DNA from: Alphaproteobacteria bacterium
Lineage (GTDB): Bacteria; Pseudomonadota; Alphaproteobacteria; Caulobacterales; Aquidulcibacteraceae
Reading direction: 5' to 3'
Length of the DNA: 54,681 nucleotides
NCBI GenBank assembly: GCA_016124255.1
Contig: WGOB01000012.1
Coordinates: 1-54,681 of the forward strand
A program made the translations under genes and the position numbers. Shown here one piece after another: positions 27,122-35,852 of the stretch. Within the stretch, counting starts at the first letter, position 1. Every line of letters begins with the position of its first letter. Under the pieces are notes generated by a model. The model did no database searches. It saw only the letters and a list, made by a program, of their open reading frames with translations, and was not told where the DNA came from.

Positions 27122-27583
27122 ATGTCTACGTCCGAGATCCCGGTTCTGGTTGCGCCCCTGCCCCATTTCGAGGGGCTGCCCCTCCCCGCCTACGAAACTG
27201 CGCACGCGGCGGGCATGGATCTGCGCGCCGCGGTTGCGGAAGATTCCCCGATCACGCTCGCCCCCGGCGCACGCCATCTCGTGCCGACCGGCTTGAGGAT
27301 GGCGCTGCCGGAAGGATACGAAGCGCAAGTGCGGCCGCGTTCCGGGCTTGCGATCAAGCACGGCGTCACCTGCCTCAACACGCCGGGCACCATCGATGCG
27401 GACTATCGCGGCGAGGTCAAAGTGATCCTCATCAATCTCGGCGAGACCGCGTTCGTCATTCAGCGCGGCGAGCGGATCGCGCAAATGGTGATCGCGCCGG
27501 TTACCCGCGCATCGTGGGACGTGTGCGCGTCTCTGCCGGAAACGCAGCGTGGCGCGGGCGGCTTCGGCTCTACGGGTCGCTGA
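27122..27583 (+). CDS. dut: Deoxyuridine 5'-triphosphate nucleotidohydrolase (dUTPase)
   Basis: Trimeric dUTPase that makes dUMP and keeps uracil out of DNA. The 153 residues contain the five motifs in order: AGMDLRA, the SGLAIKHGV region with [28 protein letters not shown] and the glycine-rich [11 protein letters not shown]. The start at 27122 is set by the conserved N-terminus. It is divergent from the radical SAM gene across 48 bases. Confidence 0.97.
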   Translation: MSTSEIPVLVAPLPHFEGLPLPAYETAHAAGMDLRAAVAEDSPITLAPGARHLVPTGLRMALPEGYEAQVRPRSGLAIKHGVTCLNTPGTIDADYRGEVKVILINLGETAFVIQRGERIAQMVIAPVTRASWDVCASLPETQRGAGGFGSTGR

Positions 27584-27652
27584 CGCCGCGTTCGCCGCAA
27601 AAGACCGCACGACTTGGTTTGCGCCGTCACAGAGGCCGCGTAGCATAGCGCC

Positions 27653-28423
27653 ATGTGGGCCCGGACACTTTCTCACACGGTTGTAATCGCAACGATGACG
27701 CTGGCGTCAGCGGCGTGCGAGACGATGACGCCGCCGGAGCCTCTGGAGCTCGCGCGCCGCAACAGCGAAGCGCGCGGCGGCGCAGCCGCAATCGAGCGCA
27801 TCCGCGCCGTGGAGCTATGGCTTGACATGCGCGACGGCGATACGCGCGTGCGCGGCCATTATCTCGCCAACCGCGAGGGCTGCGTGCGGATCGACGTCTA
27901 TGAGCGCAACGCGCGGGTGTTCACCGAGGCGATGACGTCGGAGGGCGGCTGGAATGTGGGCGCCGTCGCGAGCGAGGTGCAGGCGAACAGCGCAAGCGGC
28001 GCAGCGGCGCTGCGGCACGGGATGGAGAGCCCGTTCCGGCTCTACGGGCTCCACGAATATCCGCGGCGCGGTCATCGATTGTCGTCAGGCGAGCCCGTGA
28101 CGATCGATGCGCGCAATTATTATCGCCTCGATGTGACGTATACGGACGGATACACGGCCGAGTTCTACCTGTCGCGCGGCGATGCGCTGGTGGAGCGCAT
28201 GCGCGAGCGCGCGCCCGCCCACCTGGACGCCAATCCGTCGGCGCGGCGGATCGAAACGCTGGTCTCGGACTATCGTGACGTTTCAGGCGTGCGCATCCCG
28301 TTCATCACGGAAGAGATCGACATCGACACGCTGGAGACGCTCTCTTCAGTGCGCGTGGAACGCTTCCTGGTGAACACGCCCGACGCGCTCGGGGTCTGCG
28401 AGACAGAGCCGCCGGGCGCCTAA
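27653..28423 (+). CDS. Probable outer-membrane lipoprotein of unknown function
   Basis: The 256-residue product begins with a signal peptide ending TLASAAC, a lipobox with Cys21, so it is probably lipid-anchored. The body is beta-rich (ELWLDMRDGDTRVRGHYLAN, YYRLDVTYTDGYTAEFYLS) and resembles LolA/LppX-like folds, common in proteins annotated as outer-membrane lipoprotein carrier-like. I cannot assign a function. It lies 69 bases after dut on the same strand; the ribosome-binding site is weak. Confidence 0.75.
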   Translation: MWARTLSHTVVIATMTLASAACETMTPPEPLELARRNSEARGGAAAIERIRAVELWLDMRDGDTRVRGHYLANREGCVRIDVYERNARVFTEAMTSEGGWNVGAVASEVQANSASGAAALRHGMESPFRLYGLHEYPRRGHRLSSGEPVTIDARNYYRLDVTYTDGYTAEFYLSRGDALVERMRERAPAHLDANPSARRIETLVSDYRDVSGVRIPFITEEIDIDTLETLSSVRVERFLVNTPDALGVCETEPPGA

Positions 28424-28489
28424 TCGGCTCTTGCCCTCCTCCGCCGGCCCGGCAAGATCGCGCGGAACATCAGATTTGGGGGCGGGCGC

Positions 28490-29971
28490 ATGGCGTTCTG
28501 GAGCAGGACGAAGCCGCTGGGCGGGGGCGAACTCGCGGCGCATCACACGCTGAAACGCACGCTGAGCTGGCCGCACCTGGTCGCGCTCGGCGTCGGCGCG
28601 ATCGTCGGGATGGGCATCTATGTCCTCATCGGCGAAGCGGCGGGGATGGCCGGGCCGGCGGTGATGATTTCGTTCGCGGTGGTGGCGGCTGTCTGCGCCT
28701 GCGTCGCGCTCGCCTATTCTGAGCTGGCGACGATGATGCCGGTGTCCGGCGGCGCCTATTCCTATTCCTACGCCGCGCTCGGCGAACTGGCGGCGTGGAT
28801 CATCGGCTGGGCGCTGATCCTGGAATATTCGGTCGCGGCGAGCGCGGTCGCGGTCGGCTGGTCCGGATACGTCAACTCGTTCCTGCAGAGCATCGGGCTC
28901 GATCTACCGGCGGCGCTGACGAGCGGCCCAAACCATGCCGACATGATCGGCTTCTTCCAGGGAATGGGACTGCCAATCCCCAATCCAGCTTATGACGCTG
29001 GAGAAGCCGCGAGCGGCATCGTGAACCTGCCGGCGATCGTGATCATTTTCGTCGTGGCGGGGCTGCTCATCATCGGCGCGCGCGAGAGCGCCAACGTCAA
29101 CAACGTCCTGGTCGCGATCAAGCTGATCGCGCTGATCGCCTTCATCGTGTTGGCGCTGCCGGTGTTCAATGCGGCGCATTTCGAACCGCTCGCGCCGTAT
29201 GGCTGGGGCTCGGTGGAGCAAGGCGGCGGCAAGGTGGGGATGATGGCCGCGGCGGCGCTCATCTTCTTCGCGTTCTACGGATTCGACGCCGTTTCGACCG
29301 CGGCTGAAGAGACCAAGAATCCCGGCCGCAACATGGTGATCGGCATCGTCGGGTCGATGGTGGTGTGTGCGGCTCTTTACATGGCGGTTGCGGCGGCGGC
29401 GCTCGGCGCGATGCGCCATGAAGGCTTCAAGGACGCCGCGGCGCCGCTGGCGTTCATCCTTGAGCATATCGGGCGCGCCGACGCGGCGCGGATCATTTCG
29501 GCGGCCGTGATCGTCGCGGTGCCGTCGGTGATCCTCGCGTTGATGTACGGGCAGAGCCGGATCTTTTTCGTGATGAGCCGCGACGGGCTCTTGCCGCAGA
29601 GCGTGGGGCGGGTGCACGGCCGCTTCGGCACACCGGTGGGGATGACGATCGTCACCGCAATCGCGTGTTCGGTGCTGGCCGGATTCCTGCCGCTCGCGGA
29701 GATCGCCTATCTTGCCAACGCCGGGACGCTGGCGGCGTTCACAGCGGTCGCAGTCGCCATGATGGTGATGCGGGTGAAGGCGCCGCGCGCAGAGCGGCCA
29801 TTCAGGACGCCCATGGCATGGGTGGTGGGGCCGCTCGCCGTGATCGGCTGCCTCTATCTCTTCACGAGCCTCAAGAGCTCGACGATCGTTGCGTTCTTCT
29901 GCTGGATGGGCGTTGGGCTCGTGGTCTACTTCCTTTACGGCGTGCGGAAGAGCGCCTTGGCGCACGCTTAA
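28490..29971 (+). CDS. APC-superfamily amino-acid permease (CAT-like)
   Basis: Inner-membrane transporter of 493 residues with about twelve to fourteen membrane segments. Family signs are the first helix VALGVGAIVGMGIYVLIGEAAG with the unwound Gly-rich substrate segment, AYSELATMMPVSGGAYSYSY, and FFAFYGFDAVSTAAEETKNP. This is close to cationic amino-acid transporters and bacterial YfnA-like permeases, but the substrate is not proven. Its stop overlaps that of the convergent PH-domain gene by four bases. Confidence 0.93.
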   Translation: MAFWSRTKPLGGGELAAHHTLKRTLSWPHLVALGVGAIVGMGIYVLIGEAAGMAGPAVMISFAVVAAVCACVALAYSELATMMPVSGGAYSYSYAALGELAAWIIGWALILEYSVAASAVAVGWSGYVNSFLQSIGLDLPAALTSGPNHADMIGFFQGMGLPIPNPAYDAGEAASGIVNLPAIVIIFVVAGLLIIGARESANVNNVLVAIKLIALIAFIVLALPVFNAAHFEPLAPYGWGSVEQGGGKVGMMAAAALIFFAFYGFDAVSTAAEETKNPGRNMVIGIVGSMVVCAALYMAVAAAALGAMRHEGFKDAAAPLAFILEHIGRADAARIISAAVIVAVPSVILALMYGQSRIFFVMSRDGLLPQSVGRVHGRFGTPVGMTIVTAIACSVLAGFLPLAEIAYLANAGTLAAFTAVAVAMMVMRVKAPRAERPFRTPMAWVVGPLAVIGCLYLFTSLKSSTIVAFFCWMGVGLVVYFLYGVRKSALAHA

Positions 29972-30462
29972 GCGCGACGGCGCCCCGGCGGGGCGTCTTC
30001 GTCCGCCGCGGCTTCGCGGATCGCTTCGCGATCTTCGCGCGCGAGATGCACTTCGCGATCGTTCGTGCGGCCGTTCTCGATCGCGCGGCGGAACCCGACG
30101 GGATCCGCCATCGGCGGAAACTCGATGCGCGCGTCGCCGGTGCCGGTCACGATCAATCGGCCATAGCCGAGGATCCGGCCCCAGAAGCTCTGCATCAGGT
30201 TGGCGCCCTCGACACTGCGAACAGCGATCTCGTTCGTCTGCCTCCGAATGAAGCCCCGTTTCAGGATGACGCGCTGATCGGTGACGACGAATTCCGTCGT
30301 CGTCATGCGCACGGCGGCGACTGCAAAAATCACGATCCCGATGATGAAGACGCCGAGCACGACCAACGCCGCCCACGCCCAGAACCAATAGATCCACGGC
30401 CAGCGGCCGCGCATGACGATGGTTTCGTCGGCGGCCAGGGATTTATCGACATATTGCGCCAT
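29968..30462 (-). CDS. Bacterial PH-domain membrane protein
   Basis: The 164-residue product has two membrane segments near residues 24-50 (WIYWFWAWAALVVLGVF) and then a bacterial PH domain (VTDQRVILKRGFIRRQTNEIAV, GYGRLIVTGTG), followed by a basic tail. Such bPH2 proteins are widespread and of unclear role, possibly membrane organisation or stress. The ATG at 30462 has a GAGGAG site, ruling out longer in-frame starts. It is divergent from cysK. Confidence 0.86.
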   Translation of the reverse strand: MAQYVDKSLAADETIVMRGRWPWIYWFWAWAALVVLGVFIIGIVIFAVAAVRMTTTEFVVTDQRVILKRGFIRRQTNEIAVRSVEGANLMQSFWGRILGYGRLIVTGTGDARIEFPPMADPVGFRRAIENGRTNDREVHLAREDREAIREAAADEDAPPGRRRA

Positions 30463-30609
30463 GGGCTGCACTCCTCGGCTATCCCAACGCGGGCGGCGGG
30501 GCGCTGTTCCACGGCTTGAGGGATGCTTAAGGCGGCGAGAGACGAACTGCAGGAGCGCGGCTTTGCAGCGCGGGAAGCGGACGCCTATAGAGTCGCGCAG
30601 GAGAGTTTC

Positions 30610-31575
30610 ATGACCGACCACGCAGAGCGCCCACCCGGCAGGGGCCGCATCTATGACGACATTACGAAGACGATCGGCGACACGCCGCTCGTCCGGCTGA
30701 AGAAGCTCGCGGCCGCGCACGGCGTCCGGGCGGAGATTCTCGGCAAGCTCGAATTCTTCAACCCGATCGCCTCGGTGAAGGACCGCATCGGCGTCGCCAT
30801 GATCGAGGCGATGGAACGTGACGGCAAGCTCGGCAAGGACAGCGTGATCGTGGAGCCGACGAGCGGCAACACCGGCATCGCGCTGGCGTTCGTGGCGGCG
30901 CAGAAGGGCTATCGTCTGATCCTGGTGATGCCCGAGACGATGAGCGTGGAGCGGCGCAAGATGCTGGCGCTGTTCGGCGCGGAGCTGGTGCTGACGCCGG
31001 GCGCGGAAGGGATGAAGGGCGCTGTTGCGCGCGCGAACGAGATCGCGGCGCAGAACCCGAAGGCGGTGATGCCGCAGCAATTCGCCAACCCCGCCAATCC
31101 GGAAATCCATCGCGTGACGACGGCGGAGGAAATCTGGACCGACACGGGCGGGAAGCTCGATTATTTCATCGCCGGCGTGGGCACCGGCGGGACGATCACG
31201 GGCGTCGGCCAAGTGCTGAAGCCGCGGCTGCCGAATCTGAAAATCGTCGCTGTGGAGCCGGAGGCGTCGCCGGTGCTCTCGGGCGGGCCGCCGGGGCCGC
31301 ACAAGATCCAAGGCATTGGCGCAGGCTTTGTGCCGGACAATGTCGATCGCAGCGTGATCGACGAGGTAATTTCGGTCTCCAACGACGAGGCGTTCGCGAC
31401 GGCGCGCGAGGCGGCGCGGCTTGAAGGGCTGCCGGGCGGGATCTCATCCGGCGCGGCGCTCGCGGCGGCGCTGAAGATCGCCGCGCGGCCGGAGGCGCGG
31501 GACAAGCGCATCGTCGCGATCATTCCGTCGTTCGCGGAGCGGTATCTCTCGACGGCGCTGTTCGAAGGGCTGTGA
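30610..31575 (+). CDS. cysK: Cysteine synthase (O-acetylserine sulfhydrylase)
   Basis: PLP enzyme making cysteine from O-acetylserine and sulfide. From the ATG at 30610 (AGGAGA site) it has 321 residues; the frame extends 29 residues upstream without homology. Lys57 in NPIASVKDR is the PLP lysine; TSGNTGIAL binds substrate; [10 protein letters not shown] is the phosphate-binding loop. Close relatives include cystathionine beta-synthase-like enzymes, but length and motifs fit CysK. Confidence 0.95.
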   Translation: MTDHAERPPGRGRIYDDITKTIGDTPLVRLKKLAAAHGVRAEILGKLEFFNPIASVKDRIGVAMIEAMERDGKLGKDSVIVEPTSGNTGIALAFVAAQKGYRLILVMPETMSVERRKMLALFGAELVLTPGAEGMKGAVARANEIAAQNPKAVMPQQFANPANPEIHRVTTAEEIWTDTGGKLDYFIAGVGTGGTITGVGQVLKPRLPNLKIVAVEPEASPVLSGGPPGPHKIQGIGAGFVPDNVDRSVIDEVISVSNDEAFATAREAARLEGLPGGISSGAALAAALKIAARPEARDKRIVAIIPSFAERYLSTALFEGL

Positions 31576-31602
31576 GCGGGGGTGTGGCCAGGTGCGAACC
31601 GC

Positions 31603-31923
31603 CTAGTGAGTTCTAGGTCGGGATGGCGTTCGAGTCAGGAGGCCGATAAAGGCTCCGCTTGCTGCAACGGGAAGCCCGAAGGCTGCAAGAGGCAACACAA
31701 CGTCGCTGAAGTAGTCGTTGATCGGCCAAGCCCCGCCGGGGCCGGAGCCGCCCGCGGCAATTGCTATAAACGTCGGGAGCAACAGGCCCGCAAGTAGGAT
31801 CGCCCACCAACTACGCCAGCCAAATCTGATCATTAGGAGCGCGGCGGACAAGGCCGTGACGGCGAGGATCGCCAAGCCGATCAGAAAGTGATGATCGATG
31901 CTCCCTGGCTCCACCTGAAACAT
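31603..31923 (-). CDS. Small hypothetical membrane protein (106 aa)
   Basis: I do not recognise it. Three probable membrane helices are visible (HHFLIGLAILAVTALSAALL, SWWAILLAGLLLPTFIAIAA, VVLPLAAFGLPVAASGAFIG). No clear ribosome-binding site precedes the ATG, and an internal Met at residue 31 is a possible later start. The hydrophobic pattern argues that it is expressed. Confidence 0.55.
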   Translation of the reverse strand: MFQVEPGSIDHHFLIGLAILAVTALSAALLMIRFGWRSWWAILLAGLLLPTFIAIAAGGSGPGGAWPINDYFSDVVLPLAAFGLPVAASGAFIGLLTRTPSRPRTH

Positions 31924-32022
31924 ACTTGATTATGCAGAACGCACGGATCGCAAGCAACTGGCATGTCCGCCTCCAGAAAGGTGCAGACATGATCTCGGAT
32001 GCCACTATGTCTGTCCTGCACC

Positions 32023-32796
32023 ATGTCTTCCACTTTCACGCCTGACGAACTTGAGCGGTACGCGCGGCACATCCTGCTGAAGGAGATCGGCGGGGCGGGG
32101 CAGCAGCGGCTGAAGGCGGCGCATGTCGCGCTCGTGGGCGCGGGCGGACTGGGGGCGCCGGCGGCGCTCTATCTTGCGGCGGCGGGCGTGGGGCGGCTCA
32201 CACTGATCGACGACGACGCCGTCTCCCTCTCCAATCTGCAGCGGCAGGTGCTCTATCGCAGCGACGATGTCGGCGCGCCGAAGGTCGCGCGGGCCGCTGA
32301 AGCGCTCAAGACGCTCAATCCCAACGTGACGATCCAGCCGTATGCGGCGCGGCTGGATGCGGAGAACGCCGAGGCGCTGCTTGCCGGCGCAAGCATCGTC
32401 CTGGACGGCACGGATTCGTTCGAAACGCGGTTTGCGGTGAATGCGGCGTGCCACGCCTTGCGCCTCCCGCTCGTCTCCGGCGCGGTGGGGCGGTGGGACG
32501 GGCAGATCGGCGCATTCAAGTCCGGACCCACGCGAGATCGTCCGGATGCGGAGCGCCTGCCCTGCTATCGCTGTTTCGTGCCGGCGGCGCCGCCCAATGC
32601 GGAGACGTGCGCGGAGGTCGGCATCGTTGGGGCGCTGACGGGCGTGATAGGATCGATGATGGCGCTGGAGGCGATCAAGGAGATCGCGCAGGCCGGAGAG
32701 ACGCTGGCGGGGCGGCTCATGCTGTTCGACGCGCTGGGCGGTGAGGCGCGCACGGTGCGGCTGTCGCGCGATCCGGCCTGCCCGGTCTGCGGCTGA
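32023..32796 (+). CDS. MoeB/ThiF-type E1-like adenylyltransferase (HesA/MoeB/ThiF family)
   Basis: Activates the C-terminus of a ubiquitin-like sulfur carrier (MoaD or ThiS) by adenylation. From the ATG at 32023 it has 257 residues. Nucleotide loop G39-A-G-G-L-G44, acidic metal-binding region LIDDDAVSLSNLQRQVLY, catalytic-type Cys in ETCAEVGI, and zinc-binding pairs CYRC and CPVC. MoeB versus ThiF cannot be settled because no molybdopterin or thiamine genes adjoin it. Confidence 0.92.
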   Translation: MSSTFTPDELERYARHILLKEIGGAGQQRLKAAHVALVGAGGLGAPAALYLAAAGVGRLTLIDDDAVSLSNLQRQVLYRSDDVGAPKVARAAEALKTLNPNVTIQPYAARLDAENAEALLAGASIVLDGTDSFETRFAVNAACHALRLPLVSGAVGRWDGQIGAFKSGPTRDRPDAERLPCYRCFVPAAPPNAETCAEVGIVGALTGVIGSMMALEAIKEIAQAGETLAGRLMLFDALGGEARTVRLSRDPACPVCG

Positions 32797-32915
32797 TAAG
32801 CAGCACGGCGGATACAACCCCCAGGTGGAAGCCCAGCGGCGCGCGTTGCGAAAGGTCGGCAGGCGGCCTTGATCCACAGCCCTTTTGGGCGGACAAGCGC
32901 CGGCGGAGGGACATC

Positions 32916-33935
32916 ATGCGCACGCTTTTCCGACTCCTGATCACGCTTGTGGTGATCGTCGCTGTGCTGGCGGGCATCGGTTATTTCATGCTGCGGCGCG
33001 GCGACATCCCCTACGCGACGCTCGAACAGAAATACGCCAATCCGGAATCGGAGTATGTCGACCTGGCTGGCGGCGTTCGCATGCATTTTCGCGACGAGGG
33101 CAAGGCCGACGGGCCGACGCTGGTGATGGTGCACGGCTATTCCGCGTCGCTGCATACGTGGGCATCGCTCGTACCGCTCCTCGGCGACCGCTACCGCATC
33201 GTGACGCTGGATTTGCCCGGGCATGGGCTGACGCAGGCGCCACCCGATTACGACGCGTCGATCGCCGCGTATGTGGAGCTCTTGGAGGCGTTCGCGGAGG
33301 CCAAGCAGCTTGCCCGCTTCACGCTGGCCGGCTCATCGATGGGCGGGCACGCAGCGTGGGAATATGCGCTGACGCATCCGGACAGGCTCGAGGGGCTCAT
33401 CCTCGTCGACGCCGCGGGCTGGCGCGACGCGCGCGAAGATCCCGCGAACCAGCCGCTGGTGTTCCGGCTGTTGGCGAACCCGTTCGCGCGCATGGTGCTG
33501 CGCGATCTCGACAACTCGGCGCTGATCCGCGGCGGGCTGGAGAATTCGTTCTCGAATCCCGCGTTCGTGGACGACGCCATGGTGGCGCGCTACTCGGACC
33601 TGGCGCGGGCGCCCGGGCATCGCAAAATTCTGATGGATCTGTTCTCGCCCGGCACGCGCACGGAAGCGACGGCCGAGCGGCTCGGCGCGATCCGAACGCC
33701 GACGCTCATCCTCTGGGGCGAAGACGACAATCTGATCTCCGCCGCCAACGCGCAGCGGTTCGCTGCGGCAATCCCGGGGGCGGACCTCGTGACGTGGACC
33801 AATCTCGGGCACATCCCGCAGGAGGAAAATCCGGCCGGAACAGCCGACGCGATCGGCGACTTTCTCGCGCGCATCCATGCGCCGCGCGCGCCGGCGACGC
33901 CCGAGGCCGCGCCTGAGACCGTCACAACGCCATAA
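32916..33935 (+). CDS. Membrane-anchored alpha/beta hydrolase
   Basis: The 339-residue product has an N-terminal membrane anchor or signal (LFRLLITLVVIVAVLAGIGYF) and then an alpha/beta hydrolase: oxyanion loop MVHGYSASLHTW, nucleophile elbow GSSMGGHA with Ser, ILWGEDD containing the acid and LGHIPQEENP with the catalytic His. The tail is Pro/Ala-rich. Substrate unknown. It precedes phoD by 67 bases on the same strand. Confidence 0.9.
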   Translation: MRTLFRLLITLVVIVAVLAGIGYFMLRRGDIPYATLEQKYANPESEYVDLAGGVRMHFRDEGKADGPTLVMVHGYSASLHTWASLVPLLGDRYRIVTLDLPGHGLTQAPPDYDASIAAYVELLEAFAEAKQLARFTLAGSSMGGHAAWEYALTHPDRLEGLILVDAAGWRDAREDPANQPLVFRLLANPFARMVLRDLDNSALIRGGLENSFSNPAFVDDAMVARYSDLARAPGHRKILMDLFSPGTRTEATAERLGAIRTPTLILWGEDDNLISAANAQRFAAAIPGADLVTWTNLGHIPQEENPAGTADAIGDFLARIHAPRAPATPEAAPETVTTP

Positions 33936-34002
33936 CAAAAGCGCGCCAAGACAGGCGCGACGTTCGCAATGCGCCCGGTCGCGGCGCCAGGGAGGACCAC
34001 CC

Positions 34003-35658
34003 ATGACGCTCTCTCGCCGCAGCCTTCTGATCGCTGCGTCCCTCGCTGCGGCGCCGGCGCCAGCGCTCGCGCAGTCGCTCGCGCAAGGGCGTTTCACCCA
34101 CGGCGTCGCCTCCGGCGATCCGCTGGACACGAGCGTGATCCTGTGGACGCGGTTCGCGCCCGCCGACGGCGGCGATGCATCGCTGCGCTGGGAAGTCTCC
34201 GAGCGCGAGGATTTCTCGCGGGTGGCGCGGCGCGGGCGCGCGGTCGCGCGCGCGGCGAACGATTATTGCGCCAAGGTTGACGCGCGCGGGCTGCAGCCGG
34301 GCCGAGCCTATTATTATCGCTTCCTCAGCAGCAGCGGGCCCTCCCCCACGGGGATGACGCGCACGGCCCCGCGCGGGAATGCAGAACGGCTGTCCTTCGC
34401 CTTCTTCTCTTGCTCCAACAAGCCGTTTGGACGCTTTCACGCCTATGGGCACGCCGCGGCGCGCGCCGACATCGACATCGCGCTGCACCTCGGCGACTAC
34501 ATCTACGAGTACGCGCGCGGCGTTTACCCGGCCGCCGACGTGGCGATGGCCGATCGCGTCATCGAGCCGGCCGGCGAAATCGTAACGTATGCGGAGTATT
34601 GCGCGCGCTATGGCTCCTACCACGAGGACGCCGATCTATTGGAGCTGCGGCGGCTGAAACCGATGAGCGTGATCTGGGACGATCACGAACTCGCCAACAA
34701 CGCCTACATGACCGGCGCGCAGAACCACCAGGAGAGCGAAGGGCTGTGGGCGGACCGGGTGGCGGCCGCGTCCAAGGCGTTCTTCGACTGGATGCCGATC
34801 CGGCGCCCTGATCCTGCGAGCGTGCGCATCTATCGCAGCCTCGATTGGGGCGATCTCGCGCGGATCATCCTGCTCGACACGCGCCTCATCGGGCGGCCGC
34901 AGGAATTCTCCTATGACGCGCTCGCCGCCGCGGCGGCGGAGGGGCCTGAGGCGGCCATGGCAGCGGCGCAGGCGTTTCGCGCGCAGCTCCATGATCCCGC
35001 GCTCAGCCGGCTCGGCGCCGCGCAGGAGTCATGGTTTGACGCTGCAGTCGCCGGCTCAGCTGCGCGCGGCCATGCGTGGCAAGTGATCGCCCAGCAGGTG
35101 GTGATGGGCGAGCAGATCGCGCCTGCGGGCCTCTCACGGCTTCTGGGAGAAGAGGCCTCCCCCGGCACGCGGCGCTACGTGGCGGGCGGGGAGCAGATCG
35201 GGGCGCTCGGGCTGCCCTGGAATCTGGATTCCTGGGGCGGCTATCCCGCCGCGCGCGCCAAACTCCTCGACACCCTGACCGCGCGTGGGACGAACGCCAT
35301 CGTGCTCTCGGGAGACAGCCACAATTGCTGGGTGAACAACCTCCCGGCCGCCGGCGGCGGGCGGAACGCCGCGATCGAGTTTGCCGGCGGGAGCGTTTCG
35401 AGCTTCGGCTTCGAAAGCGCGCTGACCAACGCCCAGCCTGGCGAACGCGAGAGCGTGATGCGCAGCGGCAATCCCGGAATGGCGTGGTGCGACGTCACGC
35501 ACCGCGGCTATGGCGCCGTCACGCTCACCCGCGGGCGCTGTGCGGCGGAATGGGTGGCGTTCGAGAACGTCCGCCAGGAGACTGTGAGCAACGTGATCGT
35601 GACAGCGCTGACATCCGACGCGAGCGACGCCGGCCCGAGCGACTGGGCGGCGGGCTGA
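34003..35658 (+). CDS. phoD: PhoD-type alkaline phosphatase / phosphodiesterase, Tat-exported
   Basis: Periplasmic or secreted metallophosphatase of 551 residues. The signal MTLSRRSLLIAASLAAAPAPALA contains a twin-arginine motif, fitting PhoD's export with its metals. The PhoD N-terminal domain is followed by metal-binding segments HLGDYIYEY, SVIWDDHELANN and VLSGDSHNCW. The start at 34003 has a GGGAGG site; the frame runs further upstream only as a shadow of the previous gene. It sits directly before a TonB receptor, suggesting a phosphorus-scavenging pair. Confidence 0.95.
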   Translation: MTLSRRSLLIAASLAAAPAPALAQSLAQGRFTHGVASGDPLDTSVILWTRFAPADGGDASLRWEVSEREDFSRVARRGRAVARAANDYCAKVDARGLQPGRAYYYRFLSSSGPSPTGMTRTAPRGNAERLSFAFFSCSNKPFGRFHAYGHAAARADIDIALHLGDYIYEYARGVYPAADVAMADRVIEPAGEIVTYAEYCARYGSYHEDADLLELRRLKPMSVIWDDHELANNAYMTGAQNHQESEGLWADRVAAASKAFFDWMPIRRPDPASVRIYRSLDWGDLARIILLDTRLIGRPQEFSYDALAAAAAEGPEAAMAAAQAFRAQLHDPALSRLGAAQESWFDAAVAGSAARGHAWQVIAQQVVMGEQIAPAGLSRLLGEEASPGTRRYVAGGEQIGALGLPWNLDSWGGYPAARAKLLDTLTARGTNAIVLSGDSHNCWVNNLPAAGGGRNAAIEFAGGSVSSFGFESALTNAQPGERESVMRSGNPGMAWCDVTHRGYGAVTLTRGRCAAEWVAFENVRQETVSNVIVTALTSDASDAGPSDWAAG

Positions 35659-35852
35659 CGCGCACGCCCCGCGAGGCGCAGAACGCCTTGTTTGGGTACG
35701 CGCCGTTCGCGGCGCCCCGCTTGCGCGCAATTTTGTGTCAATTGTGCAACGCGATGCGATGCACTGCGCCCGGCGCGCTTGGCGGCGCTGGCGCAGCCGT
35801 CCGCCCGACCTCACTTTTCCGCATGGGGGCATGCATAGCGAGGGAAGCGGTC

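Noticed and set aside
35659-35852. Pho box before the TonB receptor
   Set aside because: No pair of CTGTCAT-like repeats is present in this gap.
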